Source: Spirochaetota bacterium (GTDB taxonomy: Bacteria; Spirochaetota; UBA4802; UBA5550). From it: a stretch of DNA of 64,000 bases. Position 1 is the stretch's first letter; each line of letters starts with the position of its first letter. The translations under genes and the position numbers were made by a program. The stretch lies in the NCBI GenBank assembly GCA_025457915.1, contig JALOTL010000007.1:124001-188000 (forward strand), in the 5' to 3' direction. Below the pieces are notes generated by a model. It did no database searches. It was not told the origin of the DNA and saw nothing but the letters and a program-made list of their open reading frames with translations. Below, piece by piece: positions 54,401 to 63,069 of this stretch.

Positions 54401-54644
54401 CTTTTTTTAAAATCGGCGCCAGAATTCGTATGAGGTCGGGATCGTTGAATTTTACAAGGACCGAAACGGCGCTTCTCCTGATGTCCGGGCCCTTCTGGAT
54501 CTCGTTTACCAGGATGTTCTTCCCGATATCAGATTTGAGAATCCCGAGCACCTTGTGGAAGGCTATCCTCTCGTAGGGGACAAGCTTGAAGCTCCTGCTT
54601 ATCTCCAGCTTTATATTCTGTAAAAAATTCTTATCTTCCGCCAA
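51483..54644 (-). CDS. Giant HEAT-repeat protein with a C-terminal cyclase-like region and coiled coil
   Basis: 1053 residues, no signal peptide, so probably cytosolic. Residues 1-770 are mostly HEAT/Armadillo-like helical pairs (for example DIRRSAVSVLVKFNDPDLIRILAPIL and RIRGLAILGLGKCGFDSDIDYLNELF). Residues about 775-950 resemble a degenerate class III cyclase fold: NGEIISSFTDPVAAARVAADILRNTEEYN (compare G-F-aiF--p--Al-aA--iq--l---N) and IPISNRIFLDRATSDAVKSLF. Metal-binding Asp residues are not evident, so it may only bind or scaffold. A coiled coil follows (ISEREKQKEVLNRQLEAEIKKLKRE). The start is TTG 54644 with AGGGG eight bases upstream; no ATG is available. Confidence 0.75.
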   Translation of the reverse strand: MAEDKNFLQNIKLEISRSFKLVPYERIAFHKVLGILKSDIGKNILVNEIQKGPDIRRSAVSVLVKFNDPDLIRILAPILKKDISESERIQVLGFIEKYGTQENVPEIVDFIETHRNNPEAIPGITKAFEVIRVIGRDSDKVRTYLQTLIGSGEADVNVKSLAVQAISSFKPVHLFEELLKKNDDSISYAVFMSLSLLINELADKMELSRTEDDKLFTYSPDKEDKIVLDIRVLLGKVAPRFDSYSNNTKTALITAMLLCNHREFLIYTMKSLTSGNVELIGMVLYAIYTNINRLRDPDKLFRNLIALTVESPRDSDIIVDILVKFFSSTESSRQFHILQDKLYSYIVVTLETYFETYRRDFMITDVIEKSYPESFQRIRNFILEYCTPSLKKDIVVFLQQEDPAVYKHVVSDMSRWITHIREEDENDLALLIEVLHDEDKKSRENSASRLDDINFEKRYLKNRILRLCRIIEGLNIQEASSPLVNIYNYLKKYPDEKIMAAVIHCLSTLNYSYMLGEIEVMIGTGSEEEQFRGLSYLSLFTEQRSLNILLEMLKKNIAGILPIIEKTVEILLLRDVSGNITAAQIFKGIIENSPSQRIRGLAILGLGKCGFDSDIDYLNELFNKMERDEYKDYIIRAIGEIISINTTVNRRTLNRYLQDYLKDPGIRVRIYSCLLLAKIGNRDALRSIRDMLVIKNKGIQRDILTILGDLRSIEFSFFLLSLLKEEYGISRDIIPILEKLPEEEMKEIDGFIINIFRKYEAPDIEGMGPLNPEEGAIALAGLSETPRTLLRISMLEGGHDPRTSAISELIDVNIAIKAVIINPIAVNEGIIARMSNGEIISSFTDPVAAARVAADILRNTEEYNRTRISSNRIRYFLQIITDSVKMVNEEIMEMSDFKVLDFYDIPISNRIFLDRATSDAVKSLFSIKAVPEAVITNTSKSRDVVEMLDPINFSELADSFDLSISEREKQKEVLNRQLEAEIKKLKRESRSASTAAIARELDNIGRKIESQLDEIEKYVQKRSTDRELIKNVKKMVTNINNLYKVEISRIIVD

Positions 54645-54819
54645 ATCTCAAACCCCTATTCATATGAGGAACGATTGGACACCGGGACATAATAAATTAT
54701 TGACACGGGTGCCAATTTGAATTCATATATCATAATTGTCCTTTTGGAAACTACTTTTTAATATATTTTTAATATTCTCGGCCGTTCTTCAAAAGATTAT
54801 TAAACAGACAGGTGTTGTT

Positions 54820-55782
54820 ATGAAAAAAACCCTACCGATGCTGCTTTTGCCGTTTTTTTTGACCTGCATGAGCCTCGACGCGGTCAAAAAACCGGAGGCC
54901 AGAATAAAAAAATTCGACATTGATTCGATCAGCCTCAGGGACATAACCTTCGTCTTCGATATAGGCATAGAGAATCCCTATCCCATCGGATTCAATCTTG
55001 ACGATATCAGCATGAACTTCAAGGTGGAGGGCGGACAGCTTTTCAAAACCACCGCCAGGGGTTTTTCGGTGAAAGCGATGGGCGAATCGGTGACGAGCTT
55101 CAAGGTCAACCTGAAATACGCCGACATCATGAAGATAGTCTCCGCGTACGCGAACAGGGATTATCTCGACTGCACCGTTGACCTTGCCATGAAAATACCC
55201 CTGCCGGAAGTCGGTGGCCTGAAAAAAAGCATTCCTCTCAGTTACACGCTGAAAAAAAGCATTCCGGCCATCAAGCCGGAAGTTTCCGTATCCAATTTCA
55301 AGGTCAAAACGCCGCAGGTTTCAGACATAAGCGGCGCGCTGAAAAACGCGGGAAAGTCCGCAGTCGATCCTAAAAGGATCTCCGGGATGCTCGGCGACCT
55401 TTTTTCCGGGAAAAGGCCGAGGCTTGAGCTGGATCCCTCCTCTCTCGACCTCAGGATAGCGGTGGACTTCGACATAGAGCTGAAAAACAACACGAAGGCG
55501 AAGCTTCTCTTCAACGACTTGAACTATGATTTTCTCGTGAACGGCGAGAAGCTCGTCGGGGGAAGCACGTCCGATATTAAAAATGCCGGCAATAAATCCG
55601 TGATAAGCGTCAGCAACTATTTCAGCACCAGGGCGCTGGGAAAATCCATAATCAGCGCCTTCAATTCAAAAAAAGGAAACTATTCCCTTACCGGGCATTC
55701 CATGATAAAACTCCCGGATGCGGTCAGGACTGATCCGGTCAAACTTACATTCAATGAAAAAGGGAGCTTCAGCATAAAATGA
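54820..55782 (+). CDS. LEA14/WHy-domain lipoprotein
   Basis: 320 residues. Signal peptide MLLLPFFLTCMSLD with the lipobox Cys at about residue 15. Two tandem LEA-14-like (water stress and hypersensitive response) domains are visible: FDIDSISLRDITFVFDIGIENPYPIGFNLDDISMNFKVEGG, and later RIAVDFDIELKNNTKAKLLFNDLNYDFLVNGEKLVGG. This fold is an Ig-like beta-sandwich; exported versions are common and their role is unclear. I use ATG 54820 behind AGGTG; the frame upstream has no ribosome site. Its stop overlaps the start of the mannose-1-phosphate guanylyltransferase gene (ATGA), so the two are coupled. Confidence 0.85.
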   Translation: MKKTLPMLLLPFFLTCMSLDAVKKPEARIKKFDIDSISLRDITFVFDIGIENPYPIGFNLDDISMNFKVEGGQLFKTTARGFSVKAMGESVTSFKVNLKYADIMKIVSAYANRDYLDCTVDLAMKIPLPEVGGLKKSIPLSYTLKKSIPAIKPEVSVSNFKVKTPQVSDISGALKNAGKSAVDPKRISGMLGDLFSGKRPRLELDPSSLDLRIAVDFDIELKNNTKAKLLFNDLNYDFLVNGEKLVGGSTSDIKNAGNKSVISVSNYFSTRALGKSIISAFNSKKGNYSLTGHSMIKLPDAVRTDPVKLTFNEKGSFSIK

Positions 55783-56846
55783 ACATAATACCGGTAATAA
55801 TGGCGGGCGGGGCCGGGACCAGGCTCTGGCCGCTCAGCAGGGACGACAAACCGAAGCAGTACCACAATCTTTCAGGCGAGGGGACGCTCCTCGAGGGCAC
55901 GATCGCCAGGCTGCTTCCTCTCGACCCGGACGAGGTGCTCATCGTCACATCTAAAAAATACGACACGCTAACCGCGAACGAGCTATGTAAATTCGACGTC
56001 AAGGGCACGATACTCTGCGAGCCCAGGCCGAGGAACACGGCCGCTGCGGTCCTCTACGCCGCCCTTTATCTCAGGAAGCTTGCCGGCGATCCGACCATGA
56101 TAATACTTCCGGCCGACCACTTCATAAAGAAAAAGGACGAATTCGTCCGCATCATGAAAATGGCCCTGAAGCAGGCCGAAAAAGGCAGCCTGGTGACGGT
56201 CGGGATAAAACCGACCTACCCGGAGACCGGTTACGGGTACATCAAGTCAGTGGAGGAATCCGGCGAAATCAGGGTCGTCGACAGGTTCGTCGAAAAGCCG
56301 GACCTGGAGAAGGCGAAACAGTATATCGATTCCGGAAATTATTACTGGAACAGCGGCATATTCATCTGGAAGACATCGGCCATATTGAAGGCGTTCGAAA
56401 AGCTGCTGCCTGGCCACGTGAAGGCATTCGCCCCCTTTGACAGGCTTAACGCGGAGGAGATAGCGTCGGATAACGAGGAAATCTGGAAGATCAAAAAAGA
56501 AATCTTCGATTCAGTCGAGCCGATATCCGTCGACTTTGGAATACTCGAGAACTCAGACAACCGGGTCCTGATCCCGGCCGATATAGGATGGGCGGACCTT
56601 GGAAGCTGGAAGGCGATAGACGACATCCTGGACCCGGACGCCGAAGGAAACAGGTCCCCGGACATGGATAAAGCGATATTCGTTGAATCCGACAACTGCT
56701 CGGTATTCTCCGAAAACCTGAGGATCTCGGTGGTGGGTCTGTCCAACATAGTCGTGATAGAGGCCGGCGGCGAGATACTTGTGATCGACAAGGATTCAGC
56801 CCAGGACGTGAGAAAGGTCGTTGAAATAGTCAAAAAAAAGGCGTGA
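55779..56846 (+). CDS. manC: Mannose-1-phosphate guanylyltransferase
   Basis: 355 residues. Makes GDP-mannose from mannose 1-phosphate and GTP for LPS or exopolysaccharide. Signature VIMAGGAGTRLWPLSRDDKPKQ at the N-terminus, then EPRPRNTAAAVLYAAL, FVEKPDLEKAKQYI, YYWNSGIFIWKTSAIL, and the metal-binding region SVDFGILE and DIGWADLGSWKAI. It lacks the C-terminal phosphomannose isomerase domain found in bifunctional ManC/AlgA, so isomerisation is done by another protein. The ATG overlaps the LEA gene stop by four bases. A clear terminator follows. Confidence 0.92.
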   Translation: MNIIPVIMAGGAGTRLWPLSRDDKPKQYHNLSGEGTLLEGTIARLLPLDPDEVLIVTSKKYDTLTANELCKFDVKGTILCEPRPRNTAAAVLYAALYLRKLAGDPTMIILPADHFIKKKDEFVRIMKMALKQAEKGSLVTVGIKPTYPETGYGYIKSVEESGEIRVVDRFVEKPDLEKAKQYIDSGNYYWNSGIFIWKTSAILKAFEKLLPGHVKAFAPFDRLNAEEIASDNEEIWKIKKEIFDSVEPISVDFGILENSDNRVLIPADIGWADLGSWKAIDDILDPDAEGNRSPDMDKAIFVESDNCSVFSENLRISVVGLSNIVVIEAGGEILVIDKDSAQDVRKVVEIVKKKA

Positions 56847-56885
56847 TTTCAATAATTCCCGACCGGTGATCCGTTTTAAACACAG

Positions 56886-56913
56886 GGAGGCGTGATCAAT
56901 GAATCACGCCTCC
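56886..56913 (+). terminator. Rho-independent terminator of the manC unit
   Basis: GGAGGCGTGAT and ATCACGCCTCC form an 11-bp perfect stem with a six-base loop, followed by TATTTTC. It also separates manC from the convergent dehydratase-activase gene, whose stop is at 56919. Confidence 0.8.
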
Positions 56914-56918
56914 TATTT

Positions 56919-59900
56919 TCATGCCTTCATTATTTTCCTGCTGAATGTCTTCACTTCCCTGTCATGGCTCTCCACCAGCTCGGACGAATCCGTACCTCCC
57001 CTGAACCTTATGACGTTGAGGGTGAAGATGTCAAGCTTGTTGATGATGTTCGGGGGAAGTATGTCCCCGTCTATCTCGATCGATATTACCGGGTACCTCT
57101 TTTCCCTGGACCACGGCGTGATGAGCCCCTCGATGACCCTCCCTATCAGGCAGGCGAAAGGCGATATGTTTATTATACCGGAAAAATCGTCCGTCATTGC
57201 CGTGTAGGCAACCCCGCTGGATATCGATATCTCGGAATACAGCTCGGAGGTCACGAAGTTCTCATCCGCGTTCTTCATTATCTTTTCCATGTCGTGCGGG
57301 GTCTCCGGTATCAGGTTCGTCGTCTTCAGGGCCTTTTTCACCTTCTTCTCCACCCTGTGCTTGTAGATCTCCTCGAGTTTCCACAGGACCAGGCCCTTGA
57401 ATTCGGACGAAAAAAACTTTTTATACCAGGGCAGCAGGCCGAACCTCTTCTGCAGATCGTGCTTCCTGGTATAATCGCAGTAGTAAATCCATTCGGTGAT
57501 GCCGGATATCTTGGCGATAACGCCCTTCCTGCTGAGCAGCCTCACCAGCTCGTCCACCGCGAAGTCGTCCCTCCTCACGTATATCTCGCCCACCACGAGG
57601 ACCTTCGGGCAGTCCACCATCCTCTTCTTGAGGGGGATCTTCGATATTTCGGCAGCGATGCCCTTCAGCGCCGGGATTATGCCAGTGATGTCCTTCTCGG
57701 CGATGTCGATGAGCTGCTGCCAGAGCTCGTCGTACCTGGCTATCGCGGTCACGGGATCAACCGCGCACGTCCGCAGCGATGTCTCTATGTCCTTCATGTA
57801 GTCCGCCACCACGAGGCCCCACCAGGCGTTCTTCGAGAAATCAGGACCGAGCTCGTTATATGAATTGTCCGAATCAAGGGTGACGACCACCACGTTTTCA
57901 AGCCGCATGTCCCTGAAAAGGTTTTCGTAAAAAATGAAATACTGTCCCGTCCTGCACGGACCGGTTGTCGTCGGGACGAACAGGAGGTATATCTCGTCCT
58001 TCCTGTACTTGCTTGAAGAAAAATACTTCAACGCGCTGCCCAGCACGAGCTGGGAAGGGATGCATTCCTTGCCGGACATGTGGTTCCTTGCCATCTGCAG
58101 GGTGAACGTGTCGGGAAGGGGCATTGCCTCGGCATTTACTTTCGCGCACCTGAGCGTCGCTGCGAGCAGCTCGGCCGACAGCCTCCCCATGTTGGAAAGG
58201 AGCATCTTAACCCTGCTGTTGTTGAATATCTCAATGCGGTTGTTGGTCTTCCCGTCAACCAGGTACAGGCCCTCTTTGCTGTCGTTCACGAACCTGAGTC
58301 CGTTATCGAACCTTTCCTCTTTTATTTCAACCATCTTGGACCTGTATCCCTCAATGATGTCAAGAAAGGCCTCGACCCTGGTGTCTATCCCGGCATCGGC
58401 GGAATGTGAATCGAGCTCAAGCACCAGGAACGGCTTTAACCCCATTATCCATTTTACATAATGGAGCATGAAGGAATCGGGGGCGCATGAAAAATTGGTT
58501 ATATAGGTCAGGAAAATATTGTCCTCCTCCTTGAGCTTGACGCCTGCCTTCATGTTCTGCTGGCCGTAATACCAGTACATGTTGTCGAATATCTGCGAGT
58601 CATCGTAGGGGAGCATATCGAAAGGAATCACGGAAAAACCCCGGCTCGTAAACTTGAGGGGAATTCCCATGTTGGCGTCTCTTGTGAACGCGTTGTAGGG
58701 CCTTCCAAGCACCGCTATGACCGCATGGTCCGCCTTTCTCGCCCTTTCAAGGGCTTCAATGCCCATCTCCTTGTACCTTGTCCAGAATTCCTCCTGTTTT
58801 TCCGTCGCGGTTTTAAACGCGGCCCTGACCTCCCTTTCCGGAACGCCGAGCTGTTTTCCCATGTCGATGAAGGCCTCCAGCGCCTTCTCCTTGCCGAACT
58901 TGAAGCTGACTATGGGCGTAAGGAACTTTTCTTCAGGAATCTCGGGAAATGCCTTCTTCACGTAGTATGGAAGGCTCTGGGTTATCGGGCAGAAATTCGC
59001 GTGGACGTCATCCTCCAGGCTCTCAAGGTCCCTGAAATGCGGGACGAATATGTAGTCCAGGTTCATATTGATTATATCCTGGACCGCACCATGGGCTATC
59101 TCGGCGGGAAAGCAGTAAGAACCCTCGGTCCTGGCAACGCCCTCGTAGCAGACGTTCTCGGACATGACTGTTTCTATGCCGAGGGAATGGAAGAACCACG
59201 AGTACAGGGGCCACATCGTATAAACGGAAAAGGCCTTGGGCACTCCCACGACGAAATCCCTTTTTTTTCTGAAGTCCTTCCTGGCCGGGGAGCAATCGAC
59301 GAACATCAGCTGGTCCCTTTTCTCTATGTAGTTGAAAATTTTGGATTCGTCTATCTCCTTTTTCTTTCTTGCGTTGGCGTATTTGTTGCACCTGCCGCCG
59401 AACATGTACTTGTGCCCGTTTACGTTTAGCACCCTTATGGGACAGTAGTTCTTGCAGGCCTGGCACTTGAATTCCCTTTCGTATACGATCTCGGTGGCGA
59501 GCATCGCGTCGATGTCGAAGTCGCCCTTGCCGATAAGGCCGTCTTCGAATTTCTGTCTTGCGAGCAGGCCCACTCCGAAACATCCCAGGAGCTCCGGATC
59601 GGGCGGTACCGTAACGTCCTTGCCCAGGTGCATCGCGAAGGCCAGCGGAACGGCCCTGTTCTTGGCGACGCCCCCCTGGAGGACTATGTTTCCGCCGATG
59701 GACCTGTTCCCGACGACCCTGTTCAGGTAATTGGAGACGATCGACGTGATGATCCCGGCGGTTATGTTTTCCCTCGTCGCGCCGAGCTGGATGGCCTTCC
59801 TTATGTCGGAATTGATAAACGCGGAGCAGTGCTCCCCGAACTTGAGGGGGTTCTCCGCCTGCAGGGCGATGTCACCTATCTCCCAGACGTTGGTTATGTT

Positions 59901-61232
59901 GAGGTCGCCGGACGCCGACTCCTCCAGGAACGAACCGGTACCCGCGGAACAGGCCTCGTTCATGGCATAGTCTATGGGCACCTTGTTTTTCAGGTACACG
60001 TATTTCGCGTCCTGCCCGCCTATCTCGAATATAGTGTCGATGTCCGATTTGAAAAAAGTGGTTCCGACGGCGTGGGCGATGATTTCATTGTATACGGCGG
60101 GGGTCTCGAGAAACACCCCGAGTATCTCCCTGGAGGATCCGGTCGTCGAGACCAGCGTTATTTTTATCCCTGCGTCCCCGATCTGTTCCTTCAGCTGTTT
60201 CTTTACCTCGATGAGGCATTCCTTCAGCGCTTTGACCGGATCGCCGTGGGTCCTCCCGTAATGCGCCGCGACTATTTCGTTCGTTTCAATGTCAATCAGC
60301 GTGACCTTGGTGGTGGTGGATCCGCCGTCAACCCCGAGTATGTATTCCCTGCCCGGCTTTGCCTTGCCCCTTTTCGACTGGATATAATGGACCCTGCCCT
60401 CGGATTGTTTAAGGCTCGGGTATGTGCCGAATTCGAGATTATAAGGCTTGTACATGGCTTCACCGGCCGGAAGCGGGCTTCCGGAAGAGGCGGCAAGTAT
60501 CGCCGCGCCGTAGGCCTCAAGGTAAGGCGCCTCCGCGGGAACAATGAATTCAATGTTGGGCAGCCTGTCCCTTATGAATTTCACGATGAACCTGTTTTTT
60601 GTAACGCCCCCGGAAAGAAGGACCCTGCCCTTTTTAATGCGGGCCTTTCTCAGAAAATCGACCACCTTGGTCGCCATTACGTCGCTCAGGGACAACACTA
60701 TCTCGTCCTTGGTCGCCTCGCCCTTGTTGAGCTTGTGCGTGCAGTCGCTCTTCATGAAGACAGAGCATCGGGAAGCCATGCCGTGCACCCGGCAGTTCTC
60801 CGACACGGAAATGATGTCACCCAGCTTCATGTCCATTCTTCCGAGCTGCTGTTTGAAAAATTCGCCCGTACCGGAAGCGCATTTGTTTCCCGAGAAGCTG
60901 GTTATGATCTTTCCGTCGGAATCTATGGTATATACAACGAATATCTCTCCCCCGAGGGAGACGACCGCGTCTACGTCAAGGCCGAGGTTTTTTACGGCGG
61001 CCTCGATGCAGATCGATTCGATGACATTGTTCATGTTAAGCAGGAACCTTCCTTCAGTGCCGGTGGCCAGCGCCATCGTCTTTTCCGGTACGGAAGAGTT
61101 TGCCAGAGTCTGCTTCAGGGTCCCAAGAAAATTACCTTCGTGCTCTATCACCTTGTGCCATGCCGGTTTTCCGTCATTGAGCAGTACGAGCTTGATGCTT
61201 GAAGACCCGATATTTATTCCCAGGCTTTGCAT
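56919..61232 (-). CDS. Acyl-CoA dehydratase activase-related fusion protein, 1437 residues
   Basis: Two ASKHA (BcrAD/BadFG/HgdC) ATPase modules open the protein. The first starts LGINIGSSSIKLVLL with KCASGTGEFFKQQ; the second is near 300-570 with GVDGGSTTTKVTLID and NEACSAGTGSFLEES, whose Cys would hold the activator 4Fe-4S cluster. A Cys-rich spot follows (CQACKNYCPI...GGRCNKY). From about 660 on come a DUF2229 domain (VGVPKAFSVYTMWPLYSWFF) and a 2-hydroxyacyl-CoA dehydratase-like part (NFSCAPDSFMLHYV, SGKECIPSQLVLG, CRTGQYF). In the known system the activator injects an electron, with ATP, into a dehydratase. This one-chain form is widespread in anaerobes, with unknown substrate. GGAGG precedes ATG 61232. 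Confidence 0.88.
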   Translation of the reverse strand: MQSLGINIGSSSIKLVLLNDGKPAWHKVIEHEGNFLGTLKQTLANSSVPEKTMALATGTEGRFLLNMNNVIESICIEAAVKNLGLDVDAVVSLGGEIFVVYTIDSDGKIITSFSGNKCASGTGEFFKQQLGRMDMKLGDIISVSENCRVHGMASRCSVFMKSDCTHKLNKGEATKDEIVLSLSDVMATKVVDFLRKARIKKGRVLLSGGVTKNRFIVKFIRDRLPNIEFIVPAEAPYLEAYGAAILAASSGSPLPAGEAMYKPYNLEFGTYPSLKQSEGRVHYIQSKRGKAKPGREYILGVDGGSTTTKVTLIDIETNEIVAAHYGRTHGDPVKALKECLIEVKKQLKEQIGDAGIKITLVSTTGSSREILGVFLETPAVYNEIIAHAVGTTFFKSDIDTIFEIGGQDAKYVYLKNKVPIDYAMNEACSAGTGSFLEESASGDLNITNVWEIGDIALQAENPLKFGEHCSAFINSDIRKAIQLGATRENITAGIITSIVSNYLNRVVGNRSIGGNIVLQGGVAKNRAVPLAFAMHLGKDVTVPPDPELLGCFGVGLLARQKFEDGLIGKGDFDIDAMLATEIVYEREFKCQACKNYCPIRVLNVNGHKYMFGGRCNKYANARKKKEIDESKIFNYIEKRDQLMFVDCSPARKDFRKKRDFVVGVPKAFSVYTMWPLYSWFFHSLGIETVMSENVCYEGVARTEGSYCFPAEIAHGAVQDIINMNLDYIFVPHFRDLESLEDDVHANFCPITQSLPYYVKKAFPEIPEEKFLTPIVSFKFGKEKALEAFIDMGKQLGVPEREVRAAFKTATEKQEEFWTRYKEMGIEALERARKADHAVIAVLGRPYNAFTRDANMGIPLKFTSRGFSVIPFDMLPYDDSQIFDNMYWYYGQQNMKAGVKLKEEDNIFLTYITNFSCAPDSFMLHYVKWIMGLKPFLVLELDSHSADAGIDTRVEAFLDIIEGYRSKMVEIKEERFDNGLRFVNDSKEGLYLVDGKTNNRIEIFNNSRVKMLLSNMGRLSAELLAATLRCAKVNAEAMPLPDTFTLQMARNHMSGKECIPSQLVLGSALKYFSSSKYRKDEIYLLFVPTTTGPCRTGQYFIFYENLFRDMRLENVVVVTLDSDNSYNELGPDFSKNAWWGLVVADYMKDIETSLRTCAVDPVTAIARYDELWQQLIDIAEKDITGIIPALKGIAAEISKIPLKKRMVDCPKVLVVGEIYVRRDDFAVDELVRLLSRKGVIAKISGITEWIYYCDYTRKHDLQKRFGLLPWYKKFFSSEFKGLVLWKLEEIYKHRVEKKVKKALKTTNLIPETPHDMEKIMKNADENFVTSELYSEISISSGVAYTAMTDDFSGIINISPFACLIGRVIEGLITPWSREKRYPVISIEIDGDILPPNIINKLDIFTLNVIRFRGGTDSSELVESHDREVKTFSRKIMKA

Positions 61233-61473
61233 TTTTTTCCTCCGAAGAAGTTTCGAAATGACATCAAAATATTATAATAATTTTTTGTCTATTAAGTTTT
61301 CCGGACGAAAACATTACAAAATACGGGAAAATAAATCTGACGGCAAATTTTTATTAACAATCTATTATTAATAAACATCCCCGGACATTATGTTTAATTA
61401 AAAATGATACATTATAACTATGCCGATATGCCTGATAAAATACAATCCGGCATATAAATTTCAATCCCGTTTG

Positions 61474-61514
61474 CCATTGAAAAAAAAACCCGGCCTCATT
61501 GTTTTTTTCAATGG
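61474..61514. repeat. Perfect 13-bp inverted repeat in an AT-rich gap
   Basis: CCATTGAAAAAAA and TTTTTTTCAATGG are separated by 15 bp. The gap 61233-61708 between the activase and the response regulator, which diverge, has no other gene I can support; a 65-codon frame at 61420 runs through the repeat and has no ribosome site or homology. The hairpin may be an RNA element or a binding site. Confidence 0.45.
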
Positions 61515-61708
61515 AATCATCATGCGGAAATCATGGAAAACATTTCCTATAACTCTCAATGCCGAGGGATTCAGCCGTTTATTGCTCCAAAATCAGCGGT
61601 ATGACACTTTTTTTTAAAAGCACCGTGTCGAATTCAAATAATTCTTGAAATTGAATATAAAAAAAATTCTGATTTTGAAATATTATTTCAATGTGTTATT
61701 TTATATAA

Positions 61709-63052
61709 ATGAACCCTTCAATACTGATAGTCGAGGACGACAGGACGACGATCCTCATGATCCAGAAGTTCATCACCGACCTCGGTTATGATATTACCGA
61801 CACCGTATCCACCGGTGAAGACGCCATACAGTCCATAAAGAAAAAAAAACCGGACATCGTGCTCATGGACATAACCCTGAAAGGGGAGATGGACGGCATT
61901 GATTCGGCGAAGCGGATAAACGAAGAGACTGACGTGCCCGTGATATACCTGACCTCGTCCTCGGACCGTGAAACGATCGAAAGCGTGAAAAAAAGCAATC
62001 CATACGGATACATCATCAAACCGATCAACAAGGAAACGCTCAAGGTGACCCTCGAAATGGCCTCCCTGCGCTTTTCAATGGAGAGAAGGATCGGGGAAGG
62101 CGAGCAGAAGTTCAAGGCCATTTTGAACAGCATCAGCGACGCGGTCATTGTTACGGATGCGTCCGGCATAATCACTTACATGAACCCCGTCGCGGAAAGG
62201 CTTGTAGAGTGCAAGATTCAAAACACGATCGGCAAAAGGATTATCGATCTGGTGAACATAACATACAGCATACCGGAACCTTCATCAAGCGAAAAGACGC
62301 CGGAGCTCGACTGGTTCCTGATCCTGACGAAAAGCGGCAAAAAAATACCGGTGGACTACAGGGCGGCCCCGATAAAAGACCAGCAGAAGGAGACCGGCTC
62401 GGTCATAGTATTCAGGGACTTTACAGGTCTATACGACGCCAACATGAAAATACAGGAGAGCTTCGCCCAGCTCAGGAAGGCGATGGGCGGGATAATCCAG
62501 GCCATGGCGCACACCATCGAGACGAGGGACCCGTACACCGCCGGTCACCAGCGCAGGGTGTCCGACCTTGCGAGGGAAATCGCCAGCAGGATGCAGCTCC
62601 AGAAAAACGTGATAGAAAGCATAAGGCTCGCGGGCGTTATACACGACATCGGCAAAATATCCGTTCCTGCTGAAATATTGAGCATGCCCAGGACGCTTAC
62701 TGATCTCGAGTTCAACCTGATTAAAATCCACCCGCAGATCGGATACGACATACTGAAGCCGATCGAGTTTCCGTGGCCCATAGCGGAAATCGTATACCAG
62801 CACCACGAAAGGATAGACGGGTCCGGTTACCCGGCCGGCCTGCGTGGTGAAGATATCATGATAGAGGCCAGGATCCTTGCCGTGGCGGACGTAGTGGAGG
62901 CGATGGCTTCCCACAGGCCGTACAGGGCAGCTCTCGGCATTGAAAAAGCGCTCAACGAGATATCCGCCAACAGGGGGAAGTATTACGACGAAAATGTCAC
63001 GGATGTCTGCCTGGACCTGTTCAGGAACAGGGGATACAGCATGAAGTACTGA
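61709..63052 (+). CDS. Response regulator with PAS and HD-GYP domains
   Basis: 447 residues. The receiver domain (1-120) has the acidic pair in VEDDRT, phosphoacceptor Asp54 in VLMDITL, and the Lys in YIIKPINK. A PAS domain spans about 128-245 (ILNSISDAVIVTDASGIITYMNPVAERL). The HD-GYP domain (270-447) has HTIETRDPYTAGHQRRVSDLA, GVIHDIGKISVPAEIL, HPQIGYDIL, and YQHHERIDGSGYPAGL, complete for hydrolysis of cyclic di-GMP. It probably turns a kinase signal into a fall in c-di-GMP, which usually favours motility. The cognate kinase is not adjacent. ATG 61709; ribosome site weak. Confidence 0.93.
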   Translation: MNPSILIVEDDRTTILMIQKFITDLGYDITDTVSTGEDAIQSIKKKKPDIVLMDITLKGEMDGIDSAKRINEETDVPVIYLTSSSDRETIESVKKSNPYGYIIKPINKETLKVTLEMASLRFSMERRIGEGEQKFKAILNSISDAVIVTDASGIITYMNPVAERLVECKIQNTIGKRIIDLVNITYSIPEPSSSEKTPELDWFLILTKSGKKIPVDYRAAPIKDQQKETGSVIVFRDFTGLYDANMKIQESFAQLRKAMGGIIQAMAHTIETRDPYTAGHQRRVSDLAREIASRMQLQKNVIESIRLAGVIHDIGKISVPAEILSMPRTLTDLEFNLIKIHPQIGYDILKPIEFPWPIAEIVYQHHERIDGSGYPAGLRGEDIMIEARILAVADVVEAMASHRPYRAALGIEKALNEISANRGKYYDENVTDVCLDLFRNRGYSMKY

Positions 63053-63069
63053 TGAAACTGGCCCGCCGG

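Noticed and set aside
59628-61202. 524-codon frame antisense to the dehydratase activase
   Set aside because: The minus-strand gene has clear motifs over the same region; the antisense product has none.
61420-61617. 65-codon frame before the HD-GYP gene
   Set aside because: No ribosome site, low-complexity content from the inverted repeat, no recognisable motif.
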